A stretch of DNA of 64,000 bases, taken from NCBI GenBank assembly GCA_910576325.1, contig CAJTIM010000005.1, positions 62,001 through 126,000 of the forward strand, in the 5' to 3' direction. The notes under the pieces were generated by a model that was given only the letters and a program-made list of their open reading frames with translations, was not told where the DNA came from and ran no database searches. This document shows, one piece after another, positions 43,495 to 50,953 of this stretch (position 1 is its first letter; every line of letters begins with the position of its first letter). Source of the DNA: Clostridia bacterium (GTDB lineage: Bacteria; Bacillota; Clostridia; Lachnospirales; Lachnospiraceae). A program made the translations under genes and the position numbers.

Positions 43495-44241
43495 ATGGAT
43501 CAATATGGAATGATTCGGGAAATTCTGGAGAAAAGCACCTACACAGTAGCTATGTGCGGCACAGACATGATGAAGGAATCGGGAATGCAGAGTATGCGCG
43601 CCCCTGAGATTTCATATAAGGTAGAGAGGGAGTACGGCTATTCCCCGGAAGAGATCTTTTCCTCCGTATTCTACACCAACCGCACGGAGACATTCTTTAA
43701 GTATTATAAGAAAGAGATGCTGGAGCCTACCTTGGAGCCAAGCGAAGGATTTACCGCCCTTGCGGAGCTGGAGCGGAAAGGACAGCTTCAATATTCCATT
43801 ACCAATAACGTTTACGATCTGCCGGAGAGGGCCGGATGCAAGAATGTTCTGAATCTTCACGGAACGATTTTTGACAACGAGTGTCCGCGGTGCGGAAAGA
43901 AGTATCCGATGGAGTACATACGAGACGCAAAAAAGATCCCCCTGTGTGAAAAGTGCCAGATTCCCGTGCGGCCCAAGGTCATGCTGTTCGGAGAGCAGGT
44001 AGACAATCAGCTGATGACCCATGCGGTCAATGAGATTTCCAAGGCGGATGTGCTGCTGCTTCTCGGCACAACCTTCAGTTCCGGGCTCTGCGACCAGTAT
44101 GTCAAGTACTTTGAGGGAAGCAGTCTGATTTTGATAAACGGTCAGGAGCACTTTATGGATGAAAAGGCGGACGTGATTCTTCATGAAGAGGTAAAAACCG
44201 CATTGCCGAAGATTGTCTGGCCGGAAGGAAAAAAAGCATAA
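43495..44241 (+). CDS. Sir2-family protein with non-canonical NAD-binding motifs
   Basis: 248 residues. The family is clear from L-N-L-H-G-T (His122 in the position of the catalytic base) and from the zinc module Cys130-x2-Cys133...Cys151-x2-Cys154, followed by V-R-P-K-V-M-L-F-G-E and L-L-G-T-T-F-S-S-G. But the usual G-A-G-x-S...G-I-P-x-F-R motif reads C-G-T-D-M-M-K-E-S-G-M-Q-S-M-R (21-35), and the T-Q-N-x-D motif reads I-T-N-N-V-Y-D (102-108). It may still bind NAD or have a different activity. Own promoter and leader hairpin; probably monocistronic or leading into xpt. Confidence 0.85.
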   Translation: MDQYGMIREILEKSTYTVAMCGTDMMKESGMQSMRAPEISYKVEREYGYSPEEIFSSVFYTNRTETFFKYYKKEMLEPTLEPSEGFTALAELERKGQLQYSITNNVYDLPERAGCKNVLNLHGTIFDNECPRCGKKYPMEYIRDAKKIPLCEKCQIPVRPKVMLFGEQVDNQLMTHAVNEISKADVLLLLGTTFSSGLCDQYVKYFEGSSLILINGQEHFMDEKADVILHEEVKTALPKIVWPEGKKA

Positions 44242-44267
44242 GTAAGGACTTCCCTTGTGCCGGCATA

Positions 44268-44365
44268 TCCGTTCGGCGAGGGTCTGCCCTATTTTATCGG
44301 GCGCTGCCGTTAGGGTCAAATACCATGCAGCTTGCTGCGGGGATTTGCCCCTGGCGGCAGTCCTT
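44268..44365. repeat. Dispersed palindromic element D2
   Basis: About 95 bp between the sirtuin-like gene and xpt: hairpins from TGCCGGCATATCC to GGCGGCAGTCC, with a segment GGTCAAATACCATGCAGCTT followed by GCTGCGGGGATTTG that matches element D1. It lies in the xpt leader, so an effect on xpt expression is possible. Confidence 0.7.
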
Positions 44366-44426
44366 TATATGTATCCCCAATTTATAGGAAAGATACTTCA
44401 TCACAGCAAAAAGGAGAACAAATCAT

Positions 44427-44993
44427 ATGAAATTACTGGAAGAACGCATTTTGCATGAGGGAATTGTCATTGGGCAGGATATCCTTAAGGTAGATGGATT
44501 TATCAACCATCAGGTAGACATAGAGCTGATGGAAGCACTTGGAAAAGACATGGCGGAGCATTTTGCAGGACAGGGCGTCACCAAAGTATTTACCATCGAA
44601 TCCTCGGGAATTGCACCTGCGCTGTTTACGGCAAAATACCTGAATGTTCCTGTGGTAATACTGAAAAAACAGGTGTCAAAAAATCTGGGGACCGAGGTAT
44701 GGCAGACAGAAGTATCTTCCTATACAAAGGACATTTCCTATGAACTGACCCTTGCGAAAAATTACATTTCGGATACGGATCATATTCTGATTGTGGACGA
44801 TTTTCTGGCCAACGGCGAGGCGGCCACAGGAGCGGTGCGTCTTATCCGCAAGGCCCACGCCACCATAGCGGGCGTAGGCGTCCTCATAGAAAAAGCCTTC
44901 CAGCCCGGACGGACAAAGCTGGAGAGCCAGGGAATCACCATATACGCCCAGGCAAGTATTCGGGCCTTTGAAAACGGACAGGCAGTATTTTAA
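44427..44993 (+). CDS. xpt: Xanthine phosphoribosyltransferase
   Basis: 188 residues, converting xanthine and PRPP to XMP. Typical N-terminus M-K-L-L-E-E-R-I, V-D-x-F-I-N-H-Q-V-D, and the PRPP loop I-L-I-V-D-D-F-L-A-N-G-E-A, which has the N-G-E form characteristic of XPRTases. GGAGAACAAA ribosome site. No purine riboswitch is visible upstream, which is unlike Bacillus xpt. Confidence 0.96.
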   Translation: MKLLEERILHEGIVIGQDILKVDGFINHQVDIELMEALGKDMAEHFAGQGVTKVFTIESSGIAPALFTAKYLNVPVVILKKQVSKNLGTEVWQTEVSSYTKDISYELTLAKNYISDTDHILIVDDFLANGEAATGAVRLIRKAHATIAGVGVLIEKAFQPGRTKLESQGITIYAQASIRAFENGQAVF

Positions 44994-45091
44994 AGAAGAT
45001 TACAGATAACACCCGCGCCAATGAGCGAAGCACCGGCGTGACAGGGAATTGCAATCGAAGATTAACCAGAGAAAGAAGGAAAACCAATCAA

Positions 45092-45982
45092 ATGAAAATA
45101 GCTTCATGGGGACTGGAAAAGCGGGATCTGCCGCGGCTGTTCACAGCCATCGCGGGAATGTTTGTCTTTTCCATCGGAATCAATATCTTTGTAGTTCCGG
45201 CAGAGCTTTACAACGGAGGTGTACTCGGAATCAGCCAGATTCTACGTACCCTCTTAATTCGCTACGCGCACTTAAGCTTCGGCAGCGTAGACGTTGCCGG
45301 CCTTATCAACCTTTTATTCAACATCCCGCTGTTCTTTCTGGCCTACCGTTCCATCAGCCGGGGGTTCTTTGTACGCACCCTGATCTGTGTTATCAGCCAG
45401 ACCATGTTCCTCACCGTCATTCCCATACCGGCTGTTCCCCTGGTAGAAGATACCCTGACAGCCAGTCTCATCGGAGGAATCGTAACAGGAGCCGGAATCG
45501 GCATCGCCCTCAAAAACGGCGGCTCCAGCGGCGGTATGGACATCCTGGGCGTCTACTTCACCAAGCGCCGTCAGGATTTCAGCGTAGGCCGTCTTTCTCT
45601 CACGGTAAACCTGTTTATCTACCTGGCCTGCGCCCTGCTGTTTGACATCACCCTGGTCATCTACTGCATCATCTACACCGCAGTAAGCACCCTGATTATG
45701 GATCGCACCCATAGCCAGAACATCAGCACCGAGGTGTTCATTTTCACCAAAGAAAACCCGGAGCAGATTATGACTTATATCCTGAAAGAGCTGATCCGGG
45801 GGGCTACCTACTGGGAAGCCAAAGGCGGCTACACCGAGGAAACCACCAACATTATATTTACCGTAATCTCCAAGCACGAGCTTACCGCCCTCAAGCGCAG
45901 GCTCCGTGTCCTGGACCCTCAGGCCTTCGTCGTAAGCAAAGAGCATGTAGGCATAGAGGGCAAATTTGTGAAACATCTGTAG
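45092..45982 (+). CDS. YitT family membrane protein (DUF161/DUF2179)
   Basis: 296 residues from the ATG at 45092 (GAAGGAAAACC upstream). Five to six membrane helices with N-x-x-V-V-P-A-E-L-Y-N-G-G-V-L-G and N-G-G-S-S-G-G-M-D-I-L repeated glycine motifs, followed by a soluble C-terminal DUF2179 domain. Function is not established in this family. Its C-terminal codons, G-K-F-V-K-H-L, resemble the unit of the tandem array found 130 nt downstream. Confidence 0.92.
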   Translation: MKIASWGLEKRDLPRLFTAIAGMFVFSIGINIFVVPAELYNGGVLGISQILRTLLIRYAHLSFGSVDVAGLINLLFNIPLFFLAYRSISRGFFVRTLICVISQTMFLTVIPIPAVPLVEDTLTASLIGGIVTGAGIGIALKNGGSSGGMDILGVYFTKRRQDFSVGRLSLTVNLFIYLACALLFDITLVIYCIIYTAVSTLIMDRTHSQNISTEVFIFTKENPEQIMTYILKELIRGATYWEAKGGYTEETTNIIFTVISKHELTALKRRLRVLDPQAFVVSKEHVGIEGKFVKHL

Positions 45983-46034
45983 AGCGTGTTTGAAAATTAT
46001 TTTCTGACAGATTTGTATCACAATTTGTGGGAGA

Positions 46035-46087
46035 TTTGAGCTAAATGAAGGGCGCATATAGGCTATGCAGCTTGAATTTGGCTCAAA
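46035..46087. repeat. Two-stage palindrome between YitT gene and tandem array
   Basis: TTTGAGCTAAAT (46035-46046) pairs with ATTTGGCTCAAA (46076-46087) with one wobble, and an inner GCATA/TATGC pairing. Looks like a small mobile palindrome; no T-run. Confidence 0.45.
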
Positions 46088-46117
46088 GATACCGCAAAAT
46101 GGGGCGTGCAGGCAGAG

Positions 46118-46583
46118 GGAATGAACTTGTGAAACACGTACCGGCAGTCCGTATCGGAAATGAATTTGTGAAATATGTACCGGCAGTCCGTGTCGGAATG
46201 AATTTGTGAAACACGCACCGGCAGTCCGTGCCGGAAATGAATTTGTGAAACACATTCTGGCAGTCCGCATCGGAAATGAATTTGTGAAATATGTACCGGC
46301 AGTCCGTGTCGGAATGAATTTGTGAAACACGCACCGGCAGTCCGTGCCGGAAATGAATTTGTGAAACACACTCTGGCAGTCCGCATCGGAAATGAATTTG
46401 TGAAACACGCACCGGCAATCCATATCGGGAATAAACTTGTGAAACACACTCCGGCAGTCCGTGTCGGAATGAATTTGTGAAACACGCACCGGCAGTCCGT
46501 GCCGGAAATGAATTTGTGAAACACACTCCGGCAGTCCGTATCGGAAATGAATTTGTGAAACACGTACCGACAGTCCATATCGG
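46118..46583. repeat. Tandem array, 12 units of 38-39 bp
   Basis: Consensus AATGAATTTGTGAAACACG then CACCGGCAGTCCGTGCCGGA, 12 head-to-tail copies with 0-8 differences. Units 2-4 are repeated as units 5-7, showing a higher-order duplication of about 116 bp. Each unit carries a small stem, CCGGCA...TGCCGG in the best copies. No spacers and no cas genes, so it is not CRISPR. Confidence 0.95.
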
Positions 46584-46640
46584 AAATTTGTGTGCGTATT
46601 TCTGATAAATCAGGAAGTATCTTTTATCTGAAAAAATCCA

Positions 46641-46970
46641 TCAGGCACACGGACCATTTTTCTTTTTATATTCTGTTCCCCAAGAAAACATAGCATCCAA
46701 AACAGGCTTTAGGCTAACTCCCGTTTCGGTAAGCGTATATTCTACCCGCGGCGGTACTTCGGCATAAATTTTGCGGGTAAGCAGCCCGCTATCTTCCATT
46801 GAACGCAAATTGGCAGTCAATACTTTTTGTGAAATATTTCCAATCGATTTTTTCAACTCTCCAAAACGCTTTGTACCTTCCAGCAGGTCGCGGATAATAA
46901 GAACCTTCCAGCGGTCACTGATCAGCATTAAAGTAGTTTCTACTGGGCATGCAGGTAAATCTTTTATCAT
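46641..46970 (-). CDS. HxlR-family transcriptional regulator
   Basis: 109 residues from the ATG at 46970 (GGGGGA about 5 nt upstream); the frame continues upstream but without a ribosome site. Core HxlR pattern: C-P-V-E-T-T-L-M-L-I, W-K-V-L-I-I-R-D-L, F-G-E-L-K-K-S-I, I-S-Q-K-V-L-T and P-P-R-V-E-Y-T-L-T-E-T-G. A Cys near the N-terminus is the residue that senses thiol or quinone stress in relatives such as YodB. Divergent from an NAD(P)-binding protein gene, which it probably controls. Confidence 0.93.
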   Translation of the reverse strand: MIKDLPACPVETTLMLISDRWKVLIIRDLLEGTKRFGELKKSIGNISQKVLTANLRSMEDSGLLTRKIYAEVPPRVEYTLTETGVSLKPVLDAMFSWGTEYKKKNGPCA

Positions 46971-47006
46971 CAAAATCCCCCATTTCTTCACAATAGTTTC
47001 TTTTTG

Positions 47007-47038
47007 GTAACTACAGCACAAAAAAGTGCTTACTTTAC
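47007..47038. promoter_or_regulatory. Imperfect inverted repeat, possible HxlR operator
   Basis: GTAACTACAGCAC (47007-47019) and GTGCTTACTTTAC (47026-47038) match in 9 of 13 positions as an inverted repeat around a 6-nt A-run, midway between the divergent genes. TATAAT at 47060-47065 on the plus strand probably serves the NAD(P)-binding gene. Confidence 0.5.
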
Positions 47039-47126
47039 GTATGCACCTTACGGATATATTATAATCTTGCAAACGGCAAAAAACAAGCCGCAAACAAAAT
47101 CAAAAAGAAAACAGGAGGAACAAACT

Positions 47127-47756
47127 ATGAAAATCGCAGTAATTTGCGCAAACGGTAAAGAGGGCAGGTTGATTGTCGGGGAAGCTATTGCAAGAGGGGT
47201 TGAAGTTACCGCCGTTGTGCGGGGAGAAAACCAGTCAGCAGCAACAATGGTCATCAGAAAAGACCTTTTTGATTTGACCGCAGCCGATTTGGAAGGCTTT
47301 GATGCTGTAATTGACGCTTTTGGCGCGTGGACGCCGGAAACTCTGCCGCAGCACAGCACTTCACTGAAACATCTTTGTGACCTTGTAAGCGGCAAAGAGA
47401 CAAGGCTTCTTGTTGTCGGCGGTGCGGGCAGCCTGTATGTGAACCCGGAGCATACCATACAAGTCATGGACGGGGCGGATTTCCCGGAAATGTTCAAGCC
47501 GCTTGCTTCCCATATGGGAAAGGCCCTTAAGGAGCTTCGCTCCAGAACAGATGTCAAATGGACATATATCAGCCCTGCCGGAGATTTTCAGGCAGAGGGA
47601 ACAAGAACCGGCAAATATATCTTAGGCGGTGAAGAACTGATATTAAACTCCAAAGGTGAAAGCGTAATCAGTTATGCCGACTATGCGGCTGCTATGGTTG
47701 ATGAAGCATTAAATGGAAACCACATACAACAGAGAATATCGGTTGCTGCGGAATAA
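47127..47756 (+). CDS. NAD(P)-binding (NmrA/YwnB-like) protein
   Basis: 209 residues from the ATG at 47127 (AGGAGG upstream). N-terminal Rossmann start M-K-I-A-V-I-C-A-N-G-K-E-G, then D-A-V-I-D-A-F-G-A-W and V-V-G-G-A-G-S-L-Y-V, the pattern of small atypical SDR proteins such as YwnB. Probably an NADPH-dependent reductase or sensor. Paired divergently with an HxlR regulator. It ends 20 nt before the macrodomain gene, so they may share a transcript. Confidence 0.85.
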   Translation: MKIAVICANGKEGRLIVGEAIARGVEVTAVVRGENQSAATMVIRKDLFDLTAADLEGFDAVIDAFGAWTPETLPQHSTSLKHLCDLVSGKETRLLVVGGAGSLYVNPEHTIQVMDGADFPEMFKPLASHMGKALKELRSRTDVKWTYISPAGDFQAEGTRTGKYILGGEELILNSKGESVISYADYAAAMVDEALNGNHIQQRISVAAE

Positions 47757-47776
47757 GCCGATGAGAGGAAAACGCT

Positions 47777-48556
47777 ATGACACAGGCAGAAAGGCTCCTT
47801 TATCTGATAAAATATCTCATAAACGAAAATAGCAACCTAAAAACATTCAACATTCCCATAGAAGAAACAGCAAAGAAACAACTGCTGCGCTCCCTTATGA
47901 ATATCCGTCCCCCTCGTCCGATAGGGACCGAATTTCTCAAGATACAGGACGAATATCTAAAAGAGGAAGTCAGGGAAAAAGGCATTACCGACAGTACTGT
48001 GTTACCCATTTCTCCCGTGAATCACCGTCTTGTTCTTTGGCAGGGTGATATCACCACATTAAAGATAGACGCCATTGTCAATGCCGCCAACAGTGCTTTA
48101 AGGGGATGCTTCGTACCCTGCCATTCCTGCGTGGATAATATCATTCACAGCGTCAGCGGTATCCAACTGCGTCTGGCTTGTGATGAGCTGATGACAAAGC
48201 AGGGATATGACGAGCCCACCAGGAAAGCGAAAATTACACCTGCCTTCAATCTTCCGTGCAGCTATGTGCTTCACACAGTCGGACCGATTGTATCAGGCAT
48301 CTTAACAAAAAAGCATTGCGAGCAGCTTGCGGACTGTTATAGATCCTGTTTGGAATCAGCATCTGATAATGGTTTAAAGAGCATTGCATTTTGCTGTATC
48401 TCCACAGGCGAGTTTCATTTCCCGCAGAAAAAGGCTGCAAAGATTGCCGTAGCGACAGTCACTGATTTTTTGCAGACAGACAAAAGGCTTGAAAGGGTGG
48501 TATTCAATGTATTCAGACAGGAAGATTACGACATCTACAAAAGGCTGCTCGGATAA
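47777..48556 (+). CDS. Zinc-containing macrodomain protein-ADP-ribose hydrolase
   Basis: 259 residues. A helical N-terminal part of about 80 residues precedes the macrodomain: W-Q-G-D-I (88-92), V-N-A-A-N (101-105) and the Zn-macro signature G-C-F-V-P-C-H-S-C (110-118). This class removes ADP-ribose placed by SirTM sirtuins in staphylococci and streptococci. ATGAGAGGAAAACGCT precedes the start. The next gene, a SirTM-type sirtuin, begins inside this one (50-nt overlap), so the two are co-translated. Confidence 0.92.
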   Translation: MTQAERLLYLIKYLINENSNLKTFNIPIEETAKKQLLRSLMNIRPPRPIGTEFLKIQDEYLKEEVREKGITDSTVLPISPVNHRLVLWQGDITTLKIDAIVNAANSALRGCFVPCHSCVDNIIHSVSGIQLRLACDELMTKQGYDEPTRKAKITPAFNLPCSYVLHTVGPIVSGILTKKHCEQLADCYRSCLESASDNGLKSIAFCCISTGEFHFPQKKAAKIAVATVTDFLQTDKRLERVVFNVFRQEDYDIYKRLLG

Positions 48557-49373
48557 AGTGAAGCGTTTAAGAGAGCTTTTACAGAAATCAGATGTGGTCC
48601 TCATAGGAGCCGGAGCAGGCTTATCCGCTTCGGCAGGCTTCACATATACAGGACAGCGATTTGAAGATAACTTCCCGGACTTTATCAAAAAATATGGTTT
48701 CAGAGATATGTATTCCGGAGGCTTTTATCCCTTTGAGAGCCTTGAAGAATATTGGGCATATTGGTCAAGATATGTTTTTATCAATCGCTATACGGATAGC
48801 GGCAACGGAACATACAAAAGATTGTTGGAGCTTGTAAAAGGCAAGAATTATTTTGTGCTGACAACAAATGTCGACCATCAGTTTCAAAAAGCAGGATTTG
48901 ACAAGGACAGATTATTTTGCACCCAGGGCGATTACGGATTATTCCAATGCAGCGGGCCTTGTCACAAATCCACATATGATAATGAAACGGCTATCCGTGA
49001 TATGACTGCACGGCAGACAGATATGAAGATACCCGCCGAGCTAATCCCCCATTGTCCCATGTGCGGAAAACCAATGACAATGAATTTAAGAGCCGATGAC
49101 ACCTTTGTTCAGGATAAAGGATGGTATCAGGCAGGTGAAAGATATTCAGATTTTATCCGCAGACACAAGGGGCTTCACATTCTGTTTCTGGAGCTTGGTG
49201 TTGGTATGAACACTCCAGGAATTATTAAATATCCCTTCTGGCGGATGACAGCGGAAAATCCGAAGGCAATGTATGCTTGTGTCAACTTAGGGGAAGCCTG
49301 CGCACCAACGGAAATCATAGACCGCTCCGTCTGTATCCATGCAGACATTGGAGAAGTATTAAAACAATTATAA
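48507..49373 (+). CDS. SirTM-class sirtuin, probable protein ADP-ribosyltransferase
   Basis: 288 residues from the ATG at 48507, overlapping the macrodomain gene by 50 nt. NAD motifs: G-A-G-A-G-L-S-A-S-A-G (34-44) and T-T-N-V-D-H (119-124). The usual catalytic His is replaced by Gln in C-T-Q-G-D-Y-G, as in class M sirtuins. A four-Cys zinc module is present (Q-C-S-G-P-C, then C-P-M-C). Family knowledge: SirTM modifies the lipoylated GcvH-L carrier; no gcvH-L or lplA gene appears in this window. Confidence 0.92.
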   Translation: MYSDRKITTSTKGCSDKVKRLRELLQKSDVVLIGAGAGLSASAGFTYTGQRFEDNFPDFIKKYGFRDMYSGGFYPFESLEEYWAYWSRYVFINRYTDSGNGTYKRLLELVKGKNYFVLTTNVDHQFQKAGFDKDRLFCTQGDYGLFQCSGPCHKSTYDNETAIRDMTARQTDMKIPAELIPHCPMCGKPMTMNLRADDTFVQDKGWYQAGERYSDFIRRHKGLHILFLELGVGMNTPGIIKYPFWRMTAENPKAMYACVNLGEACAPTEIIDRSVCIHADIGEVLKQL

Positions 49374-49489
49374 AACAACAGATTCAATTGCTTTGCTCAT
49401 CGTAATGACAATATTGGGGGCAAAAGAAATATTGATGGAAACAGATGCTTTCAAATAAATAAAAATTTTACTGTTTTGAAACCGGTTCC

Positions 49490-49518
49490 TTGCATATCCT
49501 ATTTTGTGTTGGTATAAT
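49490..49518 (+). promoter_or_regulatory. Sigma-A promoter for the ATPase gene
   Basis: TTGCAT (49490-49495), 17-nt spacer, TATAAT (49513-49518), about 60 nt before the ATG. Confidence 0.8.
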
Positions 49519-49579
49519 AGGAATTGCAATGTGGTTTTAAAAAAATAAAAAAATCTATTTTTTGAAAGCGAGCGATTAT

Positions 49580-50794
49580 ATGAAGACAATAACAAGAACA
49601 AAATATCTGAATAGGGTAATTGAGCTGAACCAGACTCCTGATATTAAAATCATTACAGGTATTCGTCGTTCGGGAAAGTCAAAATTGATGCAGGCATATA
49701 TTGAGTACCTGAAAAATCATTATGAAAATATCAATATTATCTTTATTGACTTTATGGATCTGATATATGAAGAAATCAGAGAGTATCACGCACTTCATGC
49801 TTACGTAGAGGAACATTTTCAAGAGGAAAAAGCAAATTACCTTTTCGTGGATGAAGTTCAAATGTGTCCCAAATTTGAATTGGCGATCAACAGTCTTTAT
49901 TCCAAAGGAAAATATGATATTTATATTACAGGTTCTAATGCCTTTTTATTAAGTGCTGATCTGGCAACTCTTTTTACCGGACGTTATATTGAAATTCATG
50001 TGTTTCCATTCAGTTTTCAGGAATATTGCCAGTATTATGATGAGACCGGCGATAAGGAAAAACTCTTTGATGAGTATTCCATAAAGGGAGGGCTGGCAGG
50101 TTCTTACGCTTACAGAACGGAAAGGGATAGAATAAATTACATTAAGGAAGTTTATGAAACGATTGTCACGAGAGACCTTGTGCAGAAATATTCTTTGCCG
50201 GATACGTTGGTTCTGCGAAGACTGAGCGAATTTCTCATGGATAACATCAGCAACCTTACTTCTCCAAACAAAGTCAGTCAGCTGCTGGCAGCAAATAAGA
50301 CAATAACTAATCATGTAACAGTCGGCAGATATATTAAATATTTGTGCAATGCCTTTGTTTTTTATGACATAAAGCGTTATGATATCCGCGGAAAGAAGTA
50401 TTTGCAAAGTTCTGAAAAATTCTATTTGTGCGATACAGGTATCCGATATGCCATTTTAGGAAACAGGAATATGGACTATGGCAGAGTATATAAGAATATG
50501 GTCTGTATTGAACTGCTCCGCCGGGGATATGATGTGTATGTCGGAAAATTGTATCAGAAAGAAATTGATTTTGTAGCGCAAAAAGGGAGCGAGAAAATCT
50601 ATATCCAGGTCAGTGACAATATTTCGGATCAGAATACCCTTGAAAGAGAATGTTTGCCATTATTGCAAATCCGAGATGCTTATCCCAAAAAGGTCATTGC
50701 CAGGACCAGGCACCCGAAATATGGTTATGAGGGTATTGAGATTTACAATATAGTTGATTGGCTATTGCAGGAAGAGGAAAATGGCGCGCAGTAA
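49580..50794 (+). CDS. AAA_14/DUF4143 ATPase
   Basis: 404 residues from the ATG at 49580; a TTG 18 nt earlier is possible. Walker A is short: G-I-R-R-S-G-K-S (about 33-40). Walker B V-D-E-V-Q, the arginine-finger-like G-S-N-A-F and F-T-G-R-Y follow, and the C-terminal part is DUF4143 with E-I-D-F-V-A. Widespread in anaerobes, often multi-copy and near mobile DNA; role unknown. Higher A/T content than the neighbours suggests acquisition. Confidence 0.9.
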   Translation: MKTITRTKYLNRVIELNQTPDIKIITGIRRSGKSKLMQAYIEYLKNHYENINIIFIDFMDLIYEEIREYHALHAYVEEHFQEEKANYLFVDEVQMCPKFELAINSLYSKGKYDIYITGSNAFLLSADLATLFTGRYIEIHVFPFSFQEYCQYYDETGDKEKLFDEYSIKGGLAGSYAYRTERDRINYIKEVYETIVTRDLVQKYSLPDTLVLRRLSEFLMDNISNLTSPNKVSQLLAANKTITNHVTVGRYIKYLCNAFVFYDIKRYDIRGKKYLQSSEKFYLCDTGIRYAILGNRNMDYGRVYKNMVCIELLRRGYDVYVGKLYQKEIDFVAQKGSEKIYIQVSDNISDQNTLERECLPLLQIRDAYPKKVIARTRHPKYGYEGIEIYNIVDWLLQEEENGAQ

Positions 50795-50801
50795 ACATCA
50801 C

Positions 50802-50915
50802 CCTCCGATTATCATAAAATATCCGTTTTGGCAGATGACGACAGCGAATCCGAAGGTAATTTATGTCTGTATCAATTATAGAGAAGCCTATGTACCCGAG
50901 AGAATTGCAAAGCAT
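50802..50915 (+). pseudogene. Remnant of a sirtuin C-terminus
   Basis: The frame here reads I-I-K-Y-P-F-W-Q-M-T and then N-P-K-V-I-Y-V-C-I-N, which matches the tail of the SirTM protein at 49223-49330 (I-I-K-Y-P-F-W-R-M-T, N-P-K-A-M-Y-A-C-V-N) at both protein and DNA level. The remainder of the gene is missing. It lies immediately after the ATPase gene and before an IS element. Confidence 0.75.
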
Positions 50916-50953
50916 GTTACTGGTCACGGAGTGAACCAATGTCATTAAGTTAA

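Noticed and set aside
44242..44426. Purine riboswitch before xpt
   Set aside because: The conserved purine aptamer loops are not visible; the region is filled by a palindromic repeat.
45314..46489. Long minus-strand reading frame with 13-residue repeats
   Set aside because: It arises because the 38/39-bp array lacks stop codons; all three minus frames show the same repeats, it overlaps the YitT gene and has no ribosome site.
46118..46583. CRISPR array
   Set aside because: Units follow head-to-tail without unique spacers and no cas genes are near.
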